From positions 3,226,501-3,290,500 of the forward strand of contig OZ014412.1 of assembly GCA_963965975.1 (NCBI GenBank): a stretch of DNA of 64,000 bases, written 5' to 3'. The notes under the pieces were generated by a model, which was given only the letters and a program-made list of their open reading frames with translations, was not told the origin of the DNA and ran no database searches. This document shows, piece by piece, positions 1-12,185 of the stretch. Source of the DNA: Xestospongia bergquistia (lineage: Eukaryota; Porifera; Demospongiae; Haplosclerida; Petrosiidae). Made by a program: the position numbers and the translations under genes. How positions within the stretch are numbered: position 1 is the first letter of the stretch; every line of letters begins with the position of its first letter.

Positions 1-1065
1 ATTACTGACTTGATAGAACACTTCATAACCAGCTACCCCTGATACAATTGACCAGGAGAGTTGTATATGAGTCATACTTGTGTTCAATCTTGTAGCAGTC
101 AGATTAGTAGGAATACCAGCAACTGTAACAGATAGATAATAAATATACCATCTTACTCAATGATTTACTAACCTGTTATAGGTTGTGATGTACTACTACT
201 ATTCGTAGCATTTGGACCAGTTTGATTAGTGATAGGACCATTAGTTACTCTGGCATTGGAGACAGTACACTGGTAAGTACGAGCCTGTCTTATCCTCACT
301 GTCACTGTTAACTGTGTAATAGATCCTGGTCCATCCACTACAACACGAGATAGGTTACCATTAGCAATGGTAAATGTGTTACTTCCATCTGTACAAGTGA
401 CATCAGTGGGAGGTCCATTAGAGATATTAAAGGTGAGAGTGAAGACTGGAGGGTTAGCATCTCTTGTGGAGATGAGAGAGAACAGCATGGAGAAGTCTGC
501 ATCAGGACCAACTTTATAAGAGTGAGATATATCATCATTTTATTACTGCATGAATTCAGTCACTGACCATTATTACTGTAAACATAATTTGTGTATGCTC
601 CTACCACTAGTGTTTGGTTCATTCCATTCTCATCAGGAATGATACAGGTGTACAGACCTTGATAGTCTCTTATTCCAAACTTTCTATTTAATGCAATCTG
701 ACCTGTGAACCTCTTAGAGAATATTGGACTTTGATTACTAAACAAAGGTACTTGAGTATCATTAGGATAATACCATAGTCCAATATTAGAACCATTATTA
801 GCACTCTGACACCACAAAGCATCAGTAACACCATCACCATCCCGATCACCATCATAAAACTGTCCAGCATATATCATTGAGAAGTCTGGTATTATCCTAT
901 TCTCATAGGGTAGATACAGTTGTACACCTGTTATTATGAAGTATATATTAATGATCACTCTAACAACAACTACTTACCATTACTAGGTCTGTTGGTAGGT
1001 ACATATCCATTCCATAGTTGTACTAGTAATAACATATAACATAATATTTTCACTAACTCCATCAT
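1..1065 (-). CDS. Family 1 Ig/FN3 receptor, 5' part (runs off the window)
   Basis: This is the N-terminal part of a cell-surface receptor; its 3' end lies beyond base 1. Exons read by eye: 978-1065 (signal peptide, start MMELVKILCYMLLLVQL), 568-927 (Ig 1, 120 codons), 173-511 (Ig 2, 113 codons) and <1-122 (start of FN3 1). All internal junctions are phase 1 with GTAAGT, GTCAGT and GTTAGT donors, matching the complete paralogues at 1418-5143 and 27464-30735 exon for exon. Ig 1 keeps the WCQSANNG and LYTCIIPDENG cysteine motifs; Ig 2 keeps VTCTDG and TYQCTVSNA. Several N-x-S/T sites fit an extracellular protein. The start is the first of two adjacent ATGs before the hydrophobic segment. Ligand is unknown; tail and membrane part are not visible. 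Confidence 0.85.
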
Positions 1066-1417
1066 TATCTGTGACAGAACTAGTCTGATGTAATGAGCTC
1101 TTAACAAATAATGCTATTTTACTATTATTATATCAACACTACTACTAATAACAATAATATAAACAATATTTCTTTAATATACTTCATTTATTGTTACTAT
1201 ATCTGCTAATATTAATTGTTATCAAGTAAAGTTACAAAATCTAGATAAGACTACACCTGTTATTTAAGATATTTGAAAACTAAAATATACAGAGGGTCTA
1301 GTAAATATTTACTAGAACCCTTAACAATAATATATCCACAATGTCTAATACAGAGTATATGACATGAACTATCTATATAACACATGGACATGTTAAGTAC
1401 AGTATTTCCTCATTGAT

Positions 1418-4400
1418 TCAATGTTCAATTTTCTCATAAGTACAGACTTGTTGAGAAGTGAGTTCAGTTGGTTCTTGATCAGTTGTCTCATACAATGCTT
1501 CTTCAAGTTCACTATTAACATGATGTTATAATTTGCAATATGTCTTCTAGTAACTCACTTAGCACTTGTTTTTGTAGCATTATAAGCTGAACTGGTTGTC
1601 ATAGCAATATCTTCATATGTTGTTTTCATACTAAATAAAACAAATTATTTTAAGAATCAATAAAGTTACTTTATCTAATAACAAATATACCTTAATAAAT
1701 TTATCTTACTATATAGTCTTATTACAATCAGTACTAGTATTATAACAATAATGCCAGCAATAACTAATAGTACTAGTGATATTGATGATACAATAATTAG
1801 TACATTAGTAGAAGACATGTGCTCAGTACTGGTGGTTGTCATAGTGATAATAGGAGTACACTCTATAGAAGAATGACATCATTATTACATAATACAATGA
1901 CAATATAACATAACCAATAATATAGTATTAGTACATATAATATAAACATTATATCTATAATGTATTATATAATATGATCTTTAGTTATAGTTGTATATAA
2001 ATATATGATCAATAATAATAATACATTATATTACATGTAATAATACATGTACTATTGTTATATGTACAATGATATCAATGGAATATATACTGATATATAG
2101 TTTAATAATATCATTATATCATTTTATTATATAGTTTACTTGTATTTATTATTAATAATAAAGTAGTAATAGTTAGTGTTGTTAATGAAAATATACAAGT
2201 TGATGTTATTAGTGATAATGACATACCTGTTGTTGTTGGAATAATAGATGTTGATGTTGTTAATATTGATACTGTTGATGTTGGAGTGCAAATGATTCCT
2301 ATAATATGAAAATAAGTATAGTAATCTACAATATAATGTATTAATGATATAAGTGGTAGTTCAATGTTCTAGTTACTTGACTCTTACTAAAGTAAAGTAA
2401 AATTGAATAGGAACATTTTTATGATGAGAGACTACTTAAGTGATGACTATTGGAGTGGATCTAACTCTATCATCTACTGTGTTGTGTAATGGACTACTAA
2501 GAATACCAGCTAAATAGTTTCCTCTCTAAAAAATGTCTTACCAGGTGAAATAGGTTGGGTTCTCTCTCCCTCATAATCAATTCCATTTATTTCATATGTT
2601 ACAGAAAGTGAGAACAAATAGTTTAAGTTATCTTGTAGTCCTTCTATTACATCTTCATTGCTACCAGTAGGAAAGGTCTTATTACCCATATCAGACTGTC
2701 CTTTATGTTTACTAGTACTAATATAATAGAGAGTGTAATGCTTGACTTCTGGAGCAGTAATAGATTGCCACATAGCAAGTACTTCAGTCTTACTGATTTT
2801 TGTTAAATTAAAACCAGAAACTCTAGCTATAAAGGAAAAGATATAAGTTATTAAAAAGACAGACAAGAGACCTACGTATGTTATTGGTTGAGATTTGAGT
2901 ATCACTCCATTCTCCTGGTCCTACACTGGTATATGCTCTCACTCCAATGGTATAGCTAGTGTTAGGTAGTAGTCCTGCTATAGTGTATTGTGTGTTGGTT
3001 GTATTTGTCATATTGTATGGACTATTACTGTTAGACTCTTTATAACGTATCTCATACACAATAATGACACCATTGGGTACTGTGGGTATATTCCATGTAA
3101 TATTGATCACTTGTATTTCTGTACCACTTTGTATTAGACCAGATACCACACCAGGTTCTACAGTATATCAATAATACATTATATATCAGTAGTAACTGAC
3201 TTACCAGCTTCTTTTGTCTGTTGTATTACCTCACTACTTGATGGTCCAGTCCCACCATCATTGTATGCTATTACTGTCACAGTGTAGTTAGTGTAAGGTG
3301 TGAGTGTTGTGAGGTTGTACTGTCTGTTGTCTCCTCCAGTGATGTTAACAGTGTCACTGAATGTTGTGTTAGTGTAGTAGAGCAAGTAACCAGTGATGGG
3401 TCCATTCTGTCCAGAGCAAGGTACCTCATCCCATGATATAGTCATGGACCTTGTCTCAACTGATGAAATAGTGATACTATTGACAGATGAAGTAGGTGCT
3501 GTAGATAATTTAGAACAATATAATAATTGTTAATATGAGATTATAACATAGTTTACCAGATGATAGTGTATTAGTAATTCTAGTACCAAAACCATATTGG
3601 TCACTGCCATATATTCCATTAAGACCAACAATACAGTAAGTACCAGGATTAATACCAGTAAATGTATATGGTGATGAGATTGATAAATTAGTGTGTATAG
3701 TGGGACCTAAAGTCTGTTCACATAGTCTACGACATTGATTAAAACCCTTGTATGCTTGAGGAGTAAATGAAGGTAGTGTCCATGTCATAGTAATAGTGGT
3801 ATTAGTTGAAGTGAGTGTAAGAATGGCCAAAGGAATAGCTATAATATAAGGATGAATGTACAATAATATTAACTAACTTCATTAAGTACTCACCTAATGA
3901 CAAAGTGGTGCTATGATCACTAGGTAGTACTATACTACCGTCACTGCCATATGATACTACAAAGAAGTCATATGCACTGTATAAACTCAGTCCTGATGTT
4001 ATATTCAACATTGTGTTAGTGGTAGTTCCTGCACTCATAACAGAACTACTGCCACTTCTGAGTTGATAGAACACCTCATAACCAGCTATTCCTAATACAG
4101 ATGACCAGGAGAGTTGTACATGAGTCAGACTTGTGTTCAGTCTTGTAGCAATCAGACCAGTAGGAGTGCCAGCGACTGCAACAGAGGGAGAAATATGTGC
4201 ACCATCTTATTCAATGATTTACTAACCTGTTATAGACTGTGATGTACTACTACTATTTGTACCACTATGTCCAGGTATAGGTCCATTAGTCACTCTGGCA
4301 TTGGAGACAGTACACTGGTAAGTTCCAGCCTGTCTCATTCTCACTGTCACTGTTACCTGTGTAACAGATTCTGGTCCATTCACTACAACACGAGATAAGT

Positions 4401-5143
4401 CACCACTAGCAATGGTGAATGGGTAACTTCCATTTGTACAATTGACATCAGTGGGGGGTCCATTAGAGACATTGAAGGTGAGAGTAAATACTGAAGGGTT
4501 AGCATATCTTGTGGAGACAAGAGAGAACTGCATGGAAGAGTCTACATTAGGACCATCTATATAAGAGTGAGATATATCATCACTTTATTACTACATGAAT
4601 TCAGTCACTGACCATTGATATTGTAAGCATCATCTGTGTATATTCCTACCACTAGTGTTTGGTTAACTCCATTCTCATCAAGAATGATGCAGGTATACAG
4701 ACCTTCATTACCTGATAATCCATAATTTATAGCTAGTGCAATCTGACCTGTAAACCTCTTAGAGAATACTGGGTGTAGTATACTACCTAGACTAAAGTTT
4801 CCATTAAACAAAGGCACTTGAGTACCATTAGGATAATACCACAGTCCAATATCAGAACCGTTATTAGCACTTTGACACCACAAAATATCGCTAATATTAT
4901 TATACCACAAAGCATCACTAATATTATCATAAAACTGTCCAGCATATATCATTGAGAAGTCTGGTATTATCCTATTTTCATAGGGTAGATACATTTGTAC
5001 ACCTGTTATTATAAAGTATATATTAATGATCACTCTAACAACAACTACTTACCATTACTAGGTCTGTTGGTAGGTACTTGTCCATCTCCTAGTTGTACTA
5101 GTAATAACATATAATACAATATCTTCACTACAAACTCCATCAT
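1418..5143 (-). CDS. Family 1 receptor: 2 Ig + 5 FN3, TM, tyrosine tail
   Basis: Predicted single-pass receptor of 881 aa in 12 exons: 5053-5143, 4613-5002, 4227-4556, 3894-4175, 3557-3838, 3205-3498, 2876-3157, 2542-2826, 2227-2298, 1691-1862, 1559-1630, 1418-1511. Order: signal peptide (1-30), Ig 1 (31-160), Ig 2 (161-270), five one-exon FN3 domains (271-745), Thr/Ser-rich stalk (746-789), TM helix (about 790-817), cytoplasmic tail to 881. Extracellular junctions are phase 1, tail junctions phase 2. The tail has TTYEDI, which fits the ITSM pattern TxYxx[VI], plus AYNAT, LYETT and TYEKI, so it could recruit SH2 proteins (inference). Ig 1 is 10 codons longer than in its neighbours because of a local duplication around NISDALW/NISDILW. 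The stop is TGA at 1418-1420. Only 352 bp separate it from the start of the next copy at 1065, so these are head-to-tail tandem duplicates. Confidence 0.88.
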
Positions 5144-5261
5144 TGTCTTTGACAGAGTTAGTACTGATTTAATAAACTATTAATACTATTTTTACTATTA
5201 TTATATCAATACTACTAATAACAATAATATTAACAGTATTGTTAACAGTATTGGGACTGAT

Positions 5262-5335
5262 ACCTGTTGATGTTGGAACAATAGATGTTGATGTTGTTAA
5301 TATTGTTAACAACAAGATATTAGTTGCTACCATTA
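5262..5335 (-). pseudogene. Orphan copy of the family 1 stalk exon
   Basis: Upstream of the start codon at 5143 there is a stretch closely resembling the Thr-rich stalk exon at 2227-2298 (shared run tagatgttgatgttgttaat). A second orphan copy lies at about 12080-12140, upstream of the next gene. It has no adjoining coding exons and is probably duplication debris. Confidence 0.5.
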
Positions 5336-5353
5336 TTTATAACAAGGTATTAG

Positions 5354-5724
5354 TTGATGATGATTAACAATAAGATTTACATGAAGGAGTATGTTGTAAA
5401 ACTGACTAATAAACCTGTCAATGGCTTGCTTTCCATTCCCTCTCCAAACTCCACATCAAGTACATCATTATTAATGTTTACTTATAGTATGTCTTCTCCA
5501 TCATCTATTACACTATATATATTATTACAATTTTGTTTATCTAGTTCATATAGTGTATACTGTGAAAGGAGATCACTAATTAGTATTAGTAAGTTATTAT
5601 TGTTTTTATTGATTATATTCTTATTGTGAATTCTCATTTACAAATTCATTTCAATGTCACATATATAGACAAATCAATACTAGAAGATGAGAAGAAGTCA
5701 GAATCACCAAATAAGGTTAATTGA
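5354..5724 (+). pseudogene. 3' fragment of a family 2 receptor
   Basis: This stretch resembles the end of the receptor at 18344-21308: the segment after the Cys-rich module (EYVVKLTNKPVNGL against EYAVKLTNQLVTGL), the Ser/Thr stalk, and the short terminal exon ending KKSESPNKVN and a stop at 5722-5724 (compare KSASLDEVN). Signal, Ig, FN3 and TM exons are absent, so it cannot encode a receptor. It shares origin with the fragment at 12186-12631; each lies just upstream of a family 1 gene on the other strand, so gene and fragment were duplicated as one unit. Confidence 0.7.
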
Positions 5725-6440
5725 TATAAAGAGCATGTGCAATGATAGTTCTAGTCCTATTGTTACTGATTATTCCTTCAAATACACTTACATTTCAGAA
5801 TAGTATAGCAGGTGTATTGGATTCCTGTTGCAGTAAGATAGGGAACTGTTTGCTGTTAAAAATTAGTCATTTAAATCTTTGTGTCTAGGCAATAGTTTAA
5901 TATGAAAACAGCTAAATTTAAGATTACTAGAATAATATGTTTAGGCAATTGGCTTTTTGTACATGCCATGTAAAGTGTGCCAGTCTTAACATAATAGATA
6001 TGGGATATAGTTGTTATTCATGATCCCAAAAAGAGTTATTTTTATTCTAATTCATCTATGTTTGTTTTCTCTGCTAAAATAAAATTAAATAAGTCAATAG
6101 CAAAGCAGATTGTTTACATATATATCATTTTAAAGAAAAAGGTATGCTATTTATTAACCTTTAAAATACTTTAATATTCTCTCAGAAATTATCTGATCTA
6201 TTAAGTGAATTTAAACTATACATTGTCTACTTTTACAATAATACTGATTATCCACTGACTGAGCAGACAAAAGTGAAGTAGATAAACAGGAGTACACTCT
6301 TCAAAGATGATGCAATGATGAGTATGACTGTTTTGCATAGTTTGTTAACTTTGAATTACAAAGTTGTGGTATGAGTGTGAATACTTATAATTATTTATTT
6401 CTTCCTAGATATTAGATATCACTTAACCAGCTAAAATATA
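5725..6440. other. No gene seen; former receptor 3' flank
   Basis: AT-rich non-coding sequence. It aligns by eye with the flanks after the receptor stops at 12631 and 21308 (shared runs such as gcaggtgtattagatttctg), so it is old 3' UTR or intergenic sequence carried along in duplications. Confidence 0.55.
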
Positions 6441-6445
6441 CTGAT

Positions 6446-7117
6446 GTGACTCCATCACCTAATGGTCCTATACCAGCTTTTAATCTCTATTCTACAGTAC
6501 CATATAGTATAGCAATTCACGAGATATGAATAATGGAACAATATAGTTTAGTACAACAATATTAGTCTTCATATTTAGTAAATGGATCATCTAATGAGGA
6601 ATATACCAGACTTAATCATGATGTACATGCTAGTACCCAAGTTTATGATTGTACTTAAAGTCCTCATTCTCATACTTCAACACCTATTCCACCTATGTTT
6701 TCTACACTACTTACTAATGGTAACATGACAAGTTATATATCATCACCTGACAGTCAGTACTCTACTTTGTCTAATAAAACAAGTGATAAATTAACTATTA
6801 AGAAGACAACAGGTCAGTAAACTTTATTATATAGTAGATATTATAATATATTTATTATATTAGAGTTAACTCATAAAGATCTAGTTACTTATGTTGCTCC
6901 ACATGTAACTACAAAACTACGAGAGATAGGTACTGCCCTAGTACTAACTCCATCTGAACTAAATGACATTGAAGAGGATCATCAAGGTATTATTGCTGGT
7001 GTGTTCTAACTCTGGTATGAGACCAAGAGACATCCATATAACTGGGAGACACTGTTATGGATATTGAAGTCACCAGCTATGAATGAACCTGACCTCGCTA
7101 ACCAACTAATTCAGTGA
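6446..7117 (+). pseudogene. Decayed receptor tail with Death domain
   Basis: Two exons of one reading frame are visible. The first (to 6812, donor GTCAGT, phase 1) has tyrosine motifs EQYSLV, EEYTRL and SQYSTL, the last fitting the ITIM pattern SxYxxL, then a Pro/Ser/Thr-rich stretch. The second (6864-7117) reads as a Death domain: LTHKDLVTYVAPHVTTKLRE, LTPSELNDIEED, then WYETKRHPYNWETLLWIL and NEPDLANQL before TGA at 7115. The frame holds no indels but four nonsense codons at 6527, 6563, 6656 and 7007; at least the second and fourth look like CAG/CAA to TAG/TAA changes. Death domains assemble signalling complexes, so the intact ancestor probably linked a receptor or adaptor to death-fold signalling. 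Membrane and extracellular exons are missing. Family assignment is by motif reading only. Confidence 0.72.
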
Positions 7118-7134
7118 ATGTAGTGGGTTAACTC

Positions 7135-7140
<6 letters not shown>

Positions 7141-7165
<25 letters not shown>
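7141..7165. repeat. (TG)n microsatellite
   Basis: About 12 TG dinucleotides. A matching tract occurs at 15436-15454 in the duplicated copy of this region, and another at 7531-7548. Confidence 0.9.
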
Positions 7166-7169
7166 TTCA

Positions 7170-7440
7170 TATATAATTATTGCTCTGTTGTTACTCAGCG
7201 ATTATTATATTACAGACATACTGTTGTGTATTATGTAAATCTTTAATTATATTTTTACAAGTGTTTTTTCACACTGTTCTAGATTGTTATTGTATTGTTA
7301 TTAAATTTTTATTTACGATAAAAAATTTTGCAACTGTTAAAGGTAACAATAATAATAAGTGCTATAATAGCACTGGTATAGAAGTTACCAGATGTTAACT
7401 TGAACCTATTCAACCTAATCACCAGATACTATATGATATC
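7170..7440. repeat. Duplicated non-coding segment (copy 1)
   Basis: This stretch is nearly the same as 15455-15700, including the run cagcgattattatattacag. Together with the decayed gene at 7565-8038 it is one copy of a segmental duplication whose other copy covers about 15425-17040. The short open frames here are not supported as genes. Confidence 0.7.
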
Positions 7441-7517
7441 ATAGTACTTGACTACTTTGTGATAGATATATTAATACTTTATTATTCATGAATATATAAC
7501 TGTCTTGTATACATATG

Positions 7518-7548
<31 letters not shown>

Positions 7549-7564
7549 TAAAAGGTGTAACTGT

Positions 7565-8038
7565 ACAGCTGGACCATTTTTGCCTTTCTATTAAATCTCC
7601 CATTTTGTCATAGCCATCAAGACTACAACTCCCGAGTCTTATCATTGCAAGATGGACTATAACAAAATTTCTAATATGATTCATTAAATCCTTCTACGTC
7701 ATATGTCAATGGTCTGATGAGTCATAGCAAACCAGTAGCTACATTGCCAATGACATATTGTTCCCAACAAATTTTCCCATTTGTATTATTTCCTCTGTTT
7801 TGTATCCTTTGAAGATCAAAGGTACCTTAACAAAACATTATCATTTAACAAACACATTATTATACTTACTAATAGTAACATATTCAGTGATTAATGTGTG
7901 GTCACAGTAATTAAATATTATTGTAAAATTATAATGGTAGTTTTCAGGAAGGAACAATGAACTGTTAAAATTGTTTTCCAATTGAATGAGAGTTTGTATA
8001 TACAACTTACATAATTCATTATATTGACTAATGCACAC
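7565..8038 (-). pseudogene. Decayed copy of the gene at 15919-16848
   Basis: The last exon and the end of the middle exon of the 15919-16848 gene are recognisable here. The middle-exon remnant keeps ENYHYNF and DHTLITEYVTIS with a GTAAGT donor. The last-exon remnant keeps GKICWEQYVIGNVAT but then loses about 14 bases compared with the intact copy, which shifts the frame; further down a CAG codon has become TAG. About 500 bp corresponding to the first exon and part of the second are deleted. No complete protein can be made. Confidence 0.72.
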
Positions 8039-8101
8039 AAAATGTCAACACTTTATTGTTATTGTTGGACTTCTACTTAAGTACAGTATTTCCTCATTGA
8101 T

Positions 8102-11100
8102 TCAATGTTCAATTTCCTCATAAGTACAGACTTCTTGAGAAGTGAGTTCAGTTGGTTCTTGATCAGTTGTCTCATACAATGTTTCTTCAAGTTCACTATT
8201 AACATGATATTATAGTTTAAAATATGTCTCCTAGTAACTCACTCAGCACTTGTTTTTGTAGCATTATAAGCTGAACTGGTTGCAATAGCAATATCTTCAT
8301 TTGTTGTTTTCATACTACATAAAACAAATCATTTTAAGAATCAATAAAGTTACTTTATGTAATGACATATATACCTCAATAACTTTATCTTATTATATAG
8401 TCTTACTACAACCAGTACTAGTATTATAATAATAATACCAGCAATAACTAATAGTACTAGTGATATTGATGATACAATAATTAGAATGTTAGTAGAAGAC
8501 AGGTGCTCAGTATTAGTGGTTGTCATAGTGATAATAGGAGTACACTCTATAGAAGAACGACACCATCAGTACATAATACAATGACAATATAACATAACCA
8601 ATAATATAGTACTAGTACATATAATATAATCATTATATCTATAATGTATTATATAATATGATCATTAGTTATAGTTGTATATAAATATATGATCAATAAT
8701 AATAATAATACATTATATTACATGTAATAATACATGTACTATTGTTATATGTACAATGATATCAATGGAATATATATTGATATATAGTTTAATAATATCA
8801 CTATATCATTTTATTATATAGTTTACTTGTATTTATTATTGATAATGAAGTAGTCATAGTTAGTGTTGTTAATTAAAATATACAAGTTGATTGTATTAGT
8901 GATAATAACATACCTGTTATTGTTGGAATAATAGATGTTGATGTTGTTAATATTGATACTGTTGATGTTGGAGTGCAAATGATTCCTATAATATGAAAAT
9001 TAGTATAGTAATCTACAATATAATGTATTAATGATATAAGTGGTGGTTCAATGTTCTAGTTACTTGACTCTTACTAAAGTAAAGTAAAACTAAATAGGAA
9101 CATTTTTATAATGAGAGACTACTTAAGTGATGACTATTGGAGTGGATCTAACTCTATCATCTATTATGCTGTGTAATGGACTACTAAAAGACCAGCTATA
9201 TAGCTTTCTTTCTAAAAAATGTCTTACCAGGTGAGATAGGTTGGATTCTCTCTATCTCATAATCAATTCCATTTATTTTATATGTTACAGAAAGAGAGAA
9301 CAAATAGTTTAAGTTATCTTGCAGTCCTCTTATTATACCCCTACTGCTACCAGTAGGAAAGGTCTTGTTACCCATATCAGACTGTCCTTTATGTTTAGTG
9401 CTAATATAATAGAGAGTGTAATGCTTGACTTCTGGAGCAGTAATAGATTGCCACATAGCAAGTACTGCAGTCTTACTGATTTTTGTTAAATTGAAATCAG
9501 AAACTCTAGCTATAAAGGAAAAGATAAAAGTTATTCAAAGACAGACAAAAGATCTATGTATGTTACTGGTAGAAATTTGAGTATCACTCCATTCTCCTGG
9601 TCCTACACTGGTGTATGCTCTCACTCCAATAGTATAGTTAGTGTTAGGTAGTAGTCCTACTATACTGTACAGTGTGTTGGTTGTATTAGTCATATTGTAT
9701 GGAGCATTACTGTTAGACTCTCTATAACATATCTCATACACAATAATGACACCATTGGGTACTGTTGGTATATTCCATGTAATGACAATTACTTGTATCC
9801 CAGTATCACTTTGTATTAGACCAGATACCACACCAGGTTCTACAGTATATCAATAATACATTATATATCAGTAGTAACTGACTTACCAGCTTCTTCTGTC
9901 TGTTGTATTACCTCACTACTTGATGGTCCAGTCCCACCATCATTGTATGCTATTACTGTCACAGTGTAGTTAGTGTAAGGTGTGAGTGTTGTGATGTTGT
10001 ACTGTCTGTTGTCTCCTCCAGTGATGTTAACAGTGTCACTGAATGTTGTGTTAGTGTAGTAGAGCAAGTAACCAGTGATAGGTCCATTCTGTCCAGAGCA
10101 AGGTACCTCATCCCATGAGACAGTCATGGACCTTGCCTCAACTGATGAAATAGTGATACTACTGACAGATGAAGTAGGTGCTGTAGATAATTTAGAACAA
10201 TATAATAATTGTGAATATGAGAATTAACATAGTTTACCAGATGTGAGTGAATTAATAATTCTAGTACCAAAACCATATTGGTCACTACCATATATTCCAT
10301 TAAGACCAACAATACAGTAAGTACCAGGATTAATACCAGTAAATGTATGTGGTGATGAGATGGATGAATTTATATGTACAGTGGAAAAGGATTGTTCACA
10401 TAGTCTATGACATAGACGATAACCCTGATATCTTTGAGGAACAAATAAAGGTGGTATCCATGTCATAGTAATAGTGACATTTGTGGTAGCAAGTGTCAGA
10501 GTAAGTAAGGGTATAGCTATAGAATAGGGAAGTCACAATAACAAACAATAGACTATCCACTCACATAATGTCATAATGATTGTGTTACATAGACGATAAT
10601 CCTGATATATTTGAGGTGTAAATGAAGGTAGTGTCATAGTAATAGTGGCATTAGTGGTTGTGAAGGTTAGAGTTGTAGAGGGTAGAGCTGAATAAAAATA
10701 GAATCATTTGATGTCAACAAGACTTTTAATACACTCACATAATGTCACAGTGACATTATTACTATGATCACTAGGTAATACTGTACTACCCTCACTCCCA
10801 TATGATACTACAAAGAAGTTATATGTACTGTATGAAGTCAGTCCTGATGTTATATTCAACATTGTATTATTGGTAGTTCCTGCACTCATAACAGAACTAC
10901 TATCACTAGTTAGTTGATAGAACACCTCATAACCAGCTACTCCTGACACAGATGACCAGGAGAGTTGTACATGAGCCAGACCTGTGTTCAGTCTTGTAGC
11001 AGTCAGACCAGTAGGAGTACCAGCAACTGTAACAGAGAGAGAATATATATACCATCTTACTCAGTGATTTACTAACCTGTTATATTCTGTGATGTACTAT

Positions 11101-11972
11101 TACTACTTGTTGCAGTTGGACCACTTTGTCCAGGTATAGGACCATTAGTTACTCTGGCATTGGAGACAGTACACTGGTAGGTACCAGCCTGTCTCATCCT
11201 CACTGTCACTGTTACCCATGTAACAGATTCAGGTCCATTTACAACCACACGAGATAGGTCACCACTAGCAATGGTAAATGGATTACTTCCATCTGTACAA
11301 GTGACATCAGTGGGAGGTCCATTAGAGACATTGAAGGTGAGAGTAAAGACTGGAGGGTTAGTATCTCTTGTGGATATGAGAGAGAATTGCATGAATGATT
11401 CTGCATTAGGACCATCTATATAAGAGTGAGATATATCATCATTTTATTACTACATAAATTCAGTCACTGACCATTATTACTGTAAGCATAATTTGTGTAT
11501 GCTCCTACCACTAGTGTTTGGTTCACTCCATTCTCATCAGGAATGATACAGGTGTACAGACCTTCATAACCTAATATAGAGAGTTTTCTAGCTAATGCAA
11601 TCTTTCCTGTGAGCCTCTTAGAGAATATCGGACTTTGACTATTAAACAAAGGCACTTGAGTACCATTAGGATAATACCACAGTCCAATATTAGAACCATT
11701 ATTAGCACTCTGACACCACAAATAATCATCAGTACCATCACCATTCCGATCACCATTATGAAACTGTCCAGCATATATGATTGAGAAGTCTGGTATTATC
11801 CTATTCTCATAGGGTAGATACAGTTGTACACCTGTTATTATGTAGTATATATCAATGATCACTCTAACAACAACTACTTACCATTACTAGGTCTGTAGGT
11901 AGGTACATGATATCCACCTCCTAGTTGTACTAGTAGTAACATATAACATAACATCTTCACTAACTCCATCAT
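8102..11972 (-). CDS. Family 1 receptor with a chimeric extra exon
   Basis: Predicted receptor of 912 aa in 13 exons: 11882-11972, 11472-11831, 11077-11415, 10739-11026, 10565-10687, 10238-10516, 9887-10180, 9567-9839, 9228-9509, 8914-8985, 8375-8546, 8243-8314, 8102-8195. Layout: signal peptide (1-30), two Ig (31-263), FN3 1 (264-359), a 41-codon hybrid exon (360-400), four more FN3 (401-776), Thr-rich stalk, TM within 801-857, tail to 912. The hybrid exon starts like the second FN3 exon but ends like the first and keeps phase 1-1. The fourth FN3 exon has lost the GTAGGT donor used at 2870-2875 (now ATAGAT), and I placed the junction at GTAACA nine bases earlier. In the tail the ITSM-like tyrosine is replaced by Asn (TTNEDI), while LYETT and TYEEI remain. 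It is the closest relative of the 1418-5143 gene. Confidence 0.82.
10565..10687 (-). other. In-frame hybrid FN3 exon (123 nt)
   Basis: The 5' half matches the start of the neighbouring FN3 exon (10516 downward): TNATITMTLPSFTPQIYQDY. From about 10590 the sequence instead matches the 3' end of the preceding FN3 exon (ATTATGACATTAT before GTGAGTG). The product is exactly 41 codons, phase 1-1, without a stop, flanked by introns of only 51 and 48 bp. A crossover between two neighbouring exon copies explains it. It cannot fold as a full FN3 domain. Confidence 0.75.
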
Positions 11973-12185
11973 TGTCTTTAACAGAGCTAATCTGATGTAA
12001 TGAACTATTAATACTATTTTTATTATTATTATATCAACACTACTACTAATAACCTAAATAATTACAGTATTGTTAACAGTATTGGGACTGATATCTGTTG
12101 TTATTGGAACAATAGATATTGATGTTGTTGTTACCATTATTGATAACAAGGTATTAGTTGATGATGATATAACAATAAGATTTAC

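Noticed and set aside
5354..5629. A possible small membrane protein starting at 5354
   Set aside because: The sequence is the tail end of a family 2 receptor without its upstream exons; the apparent hydrophobic end is translated intron.
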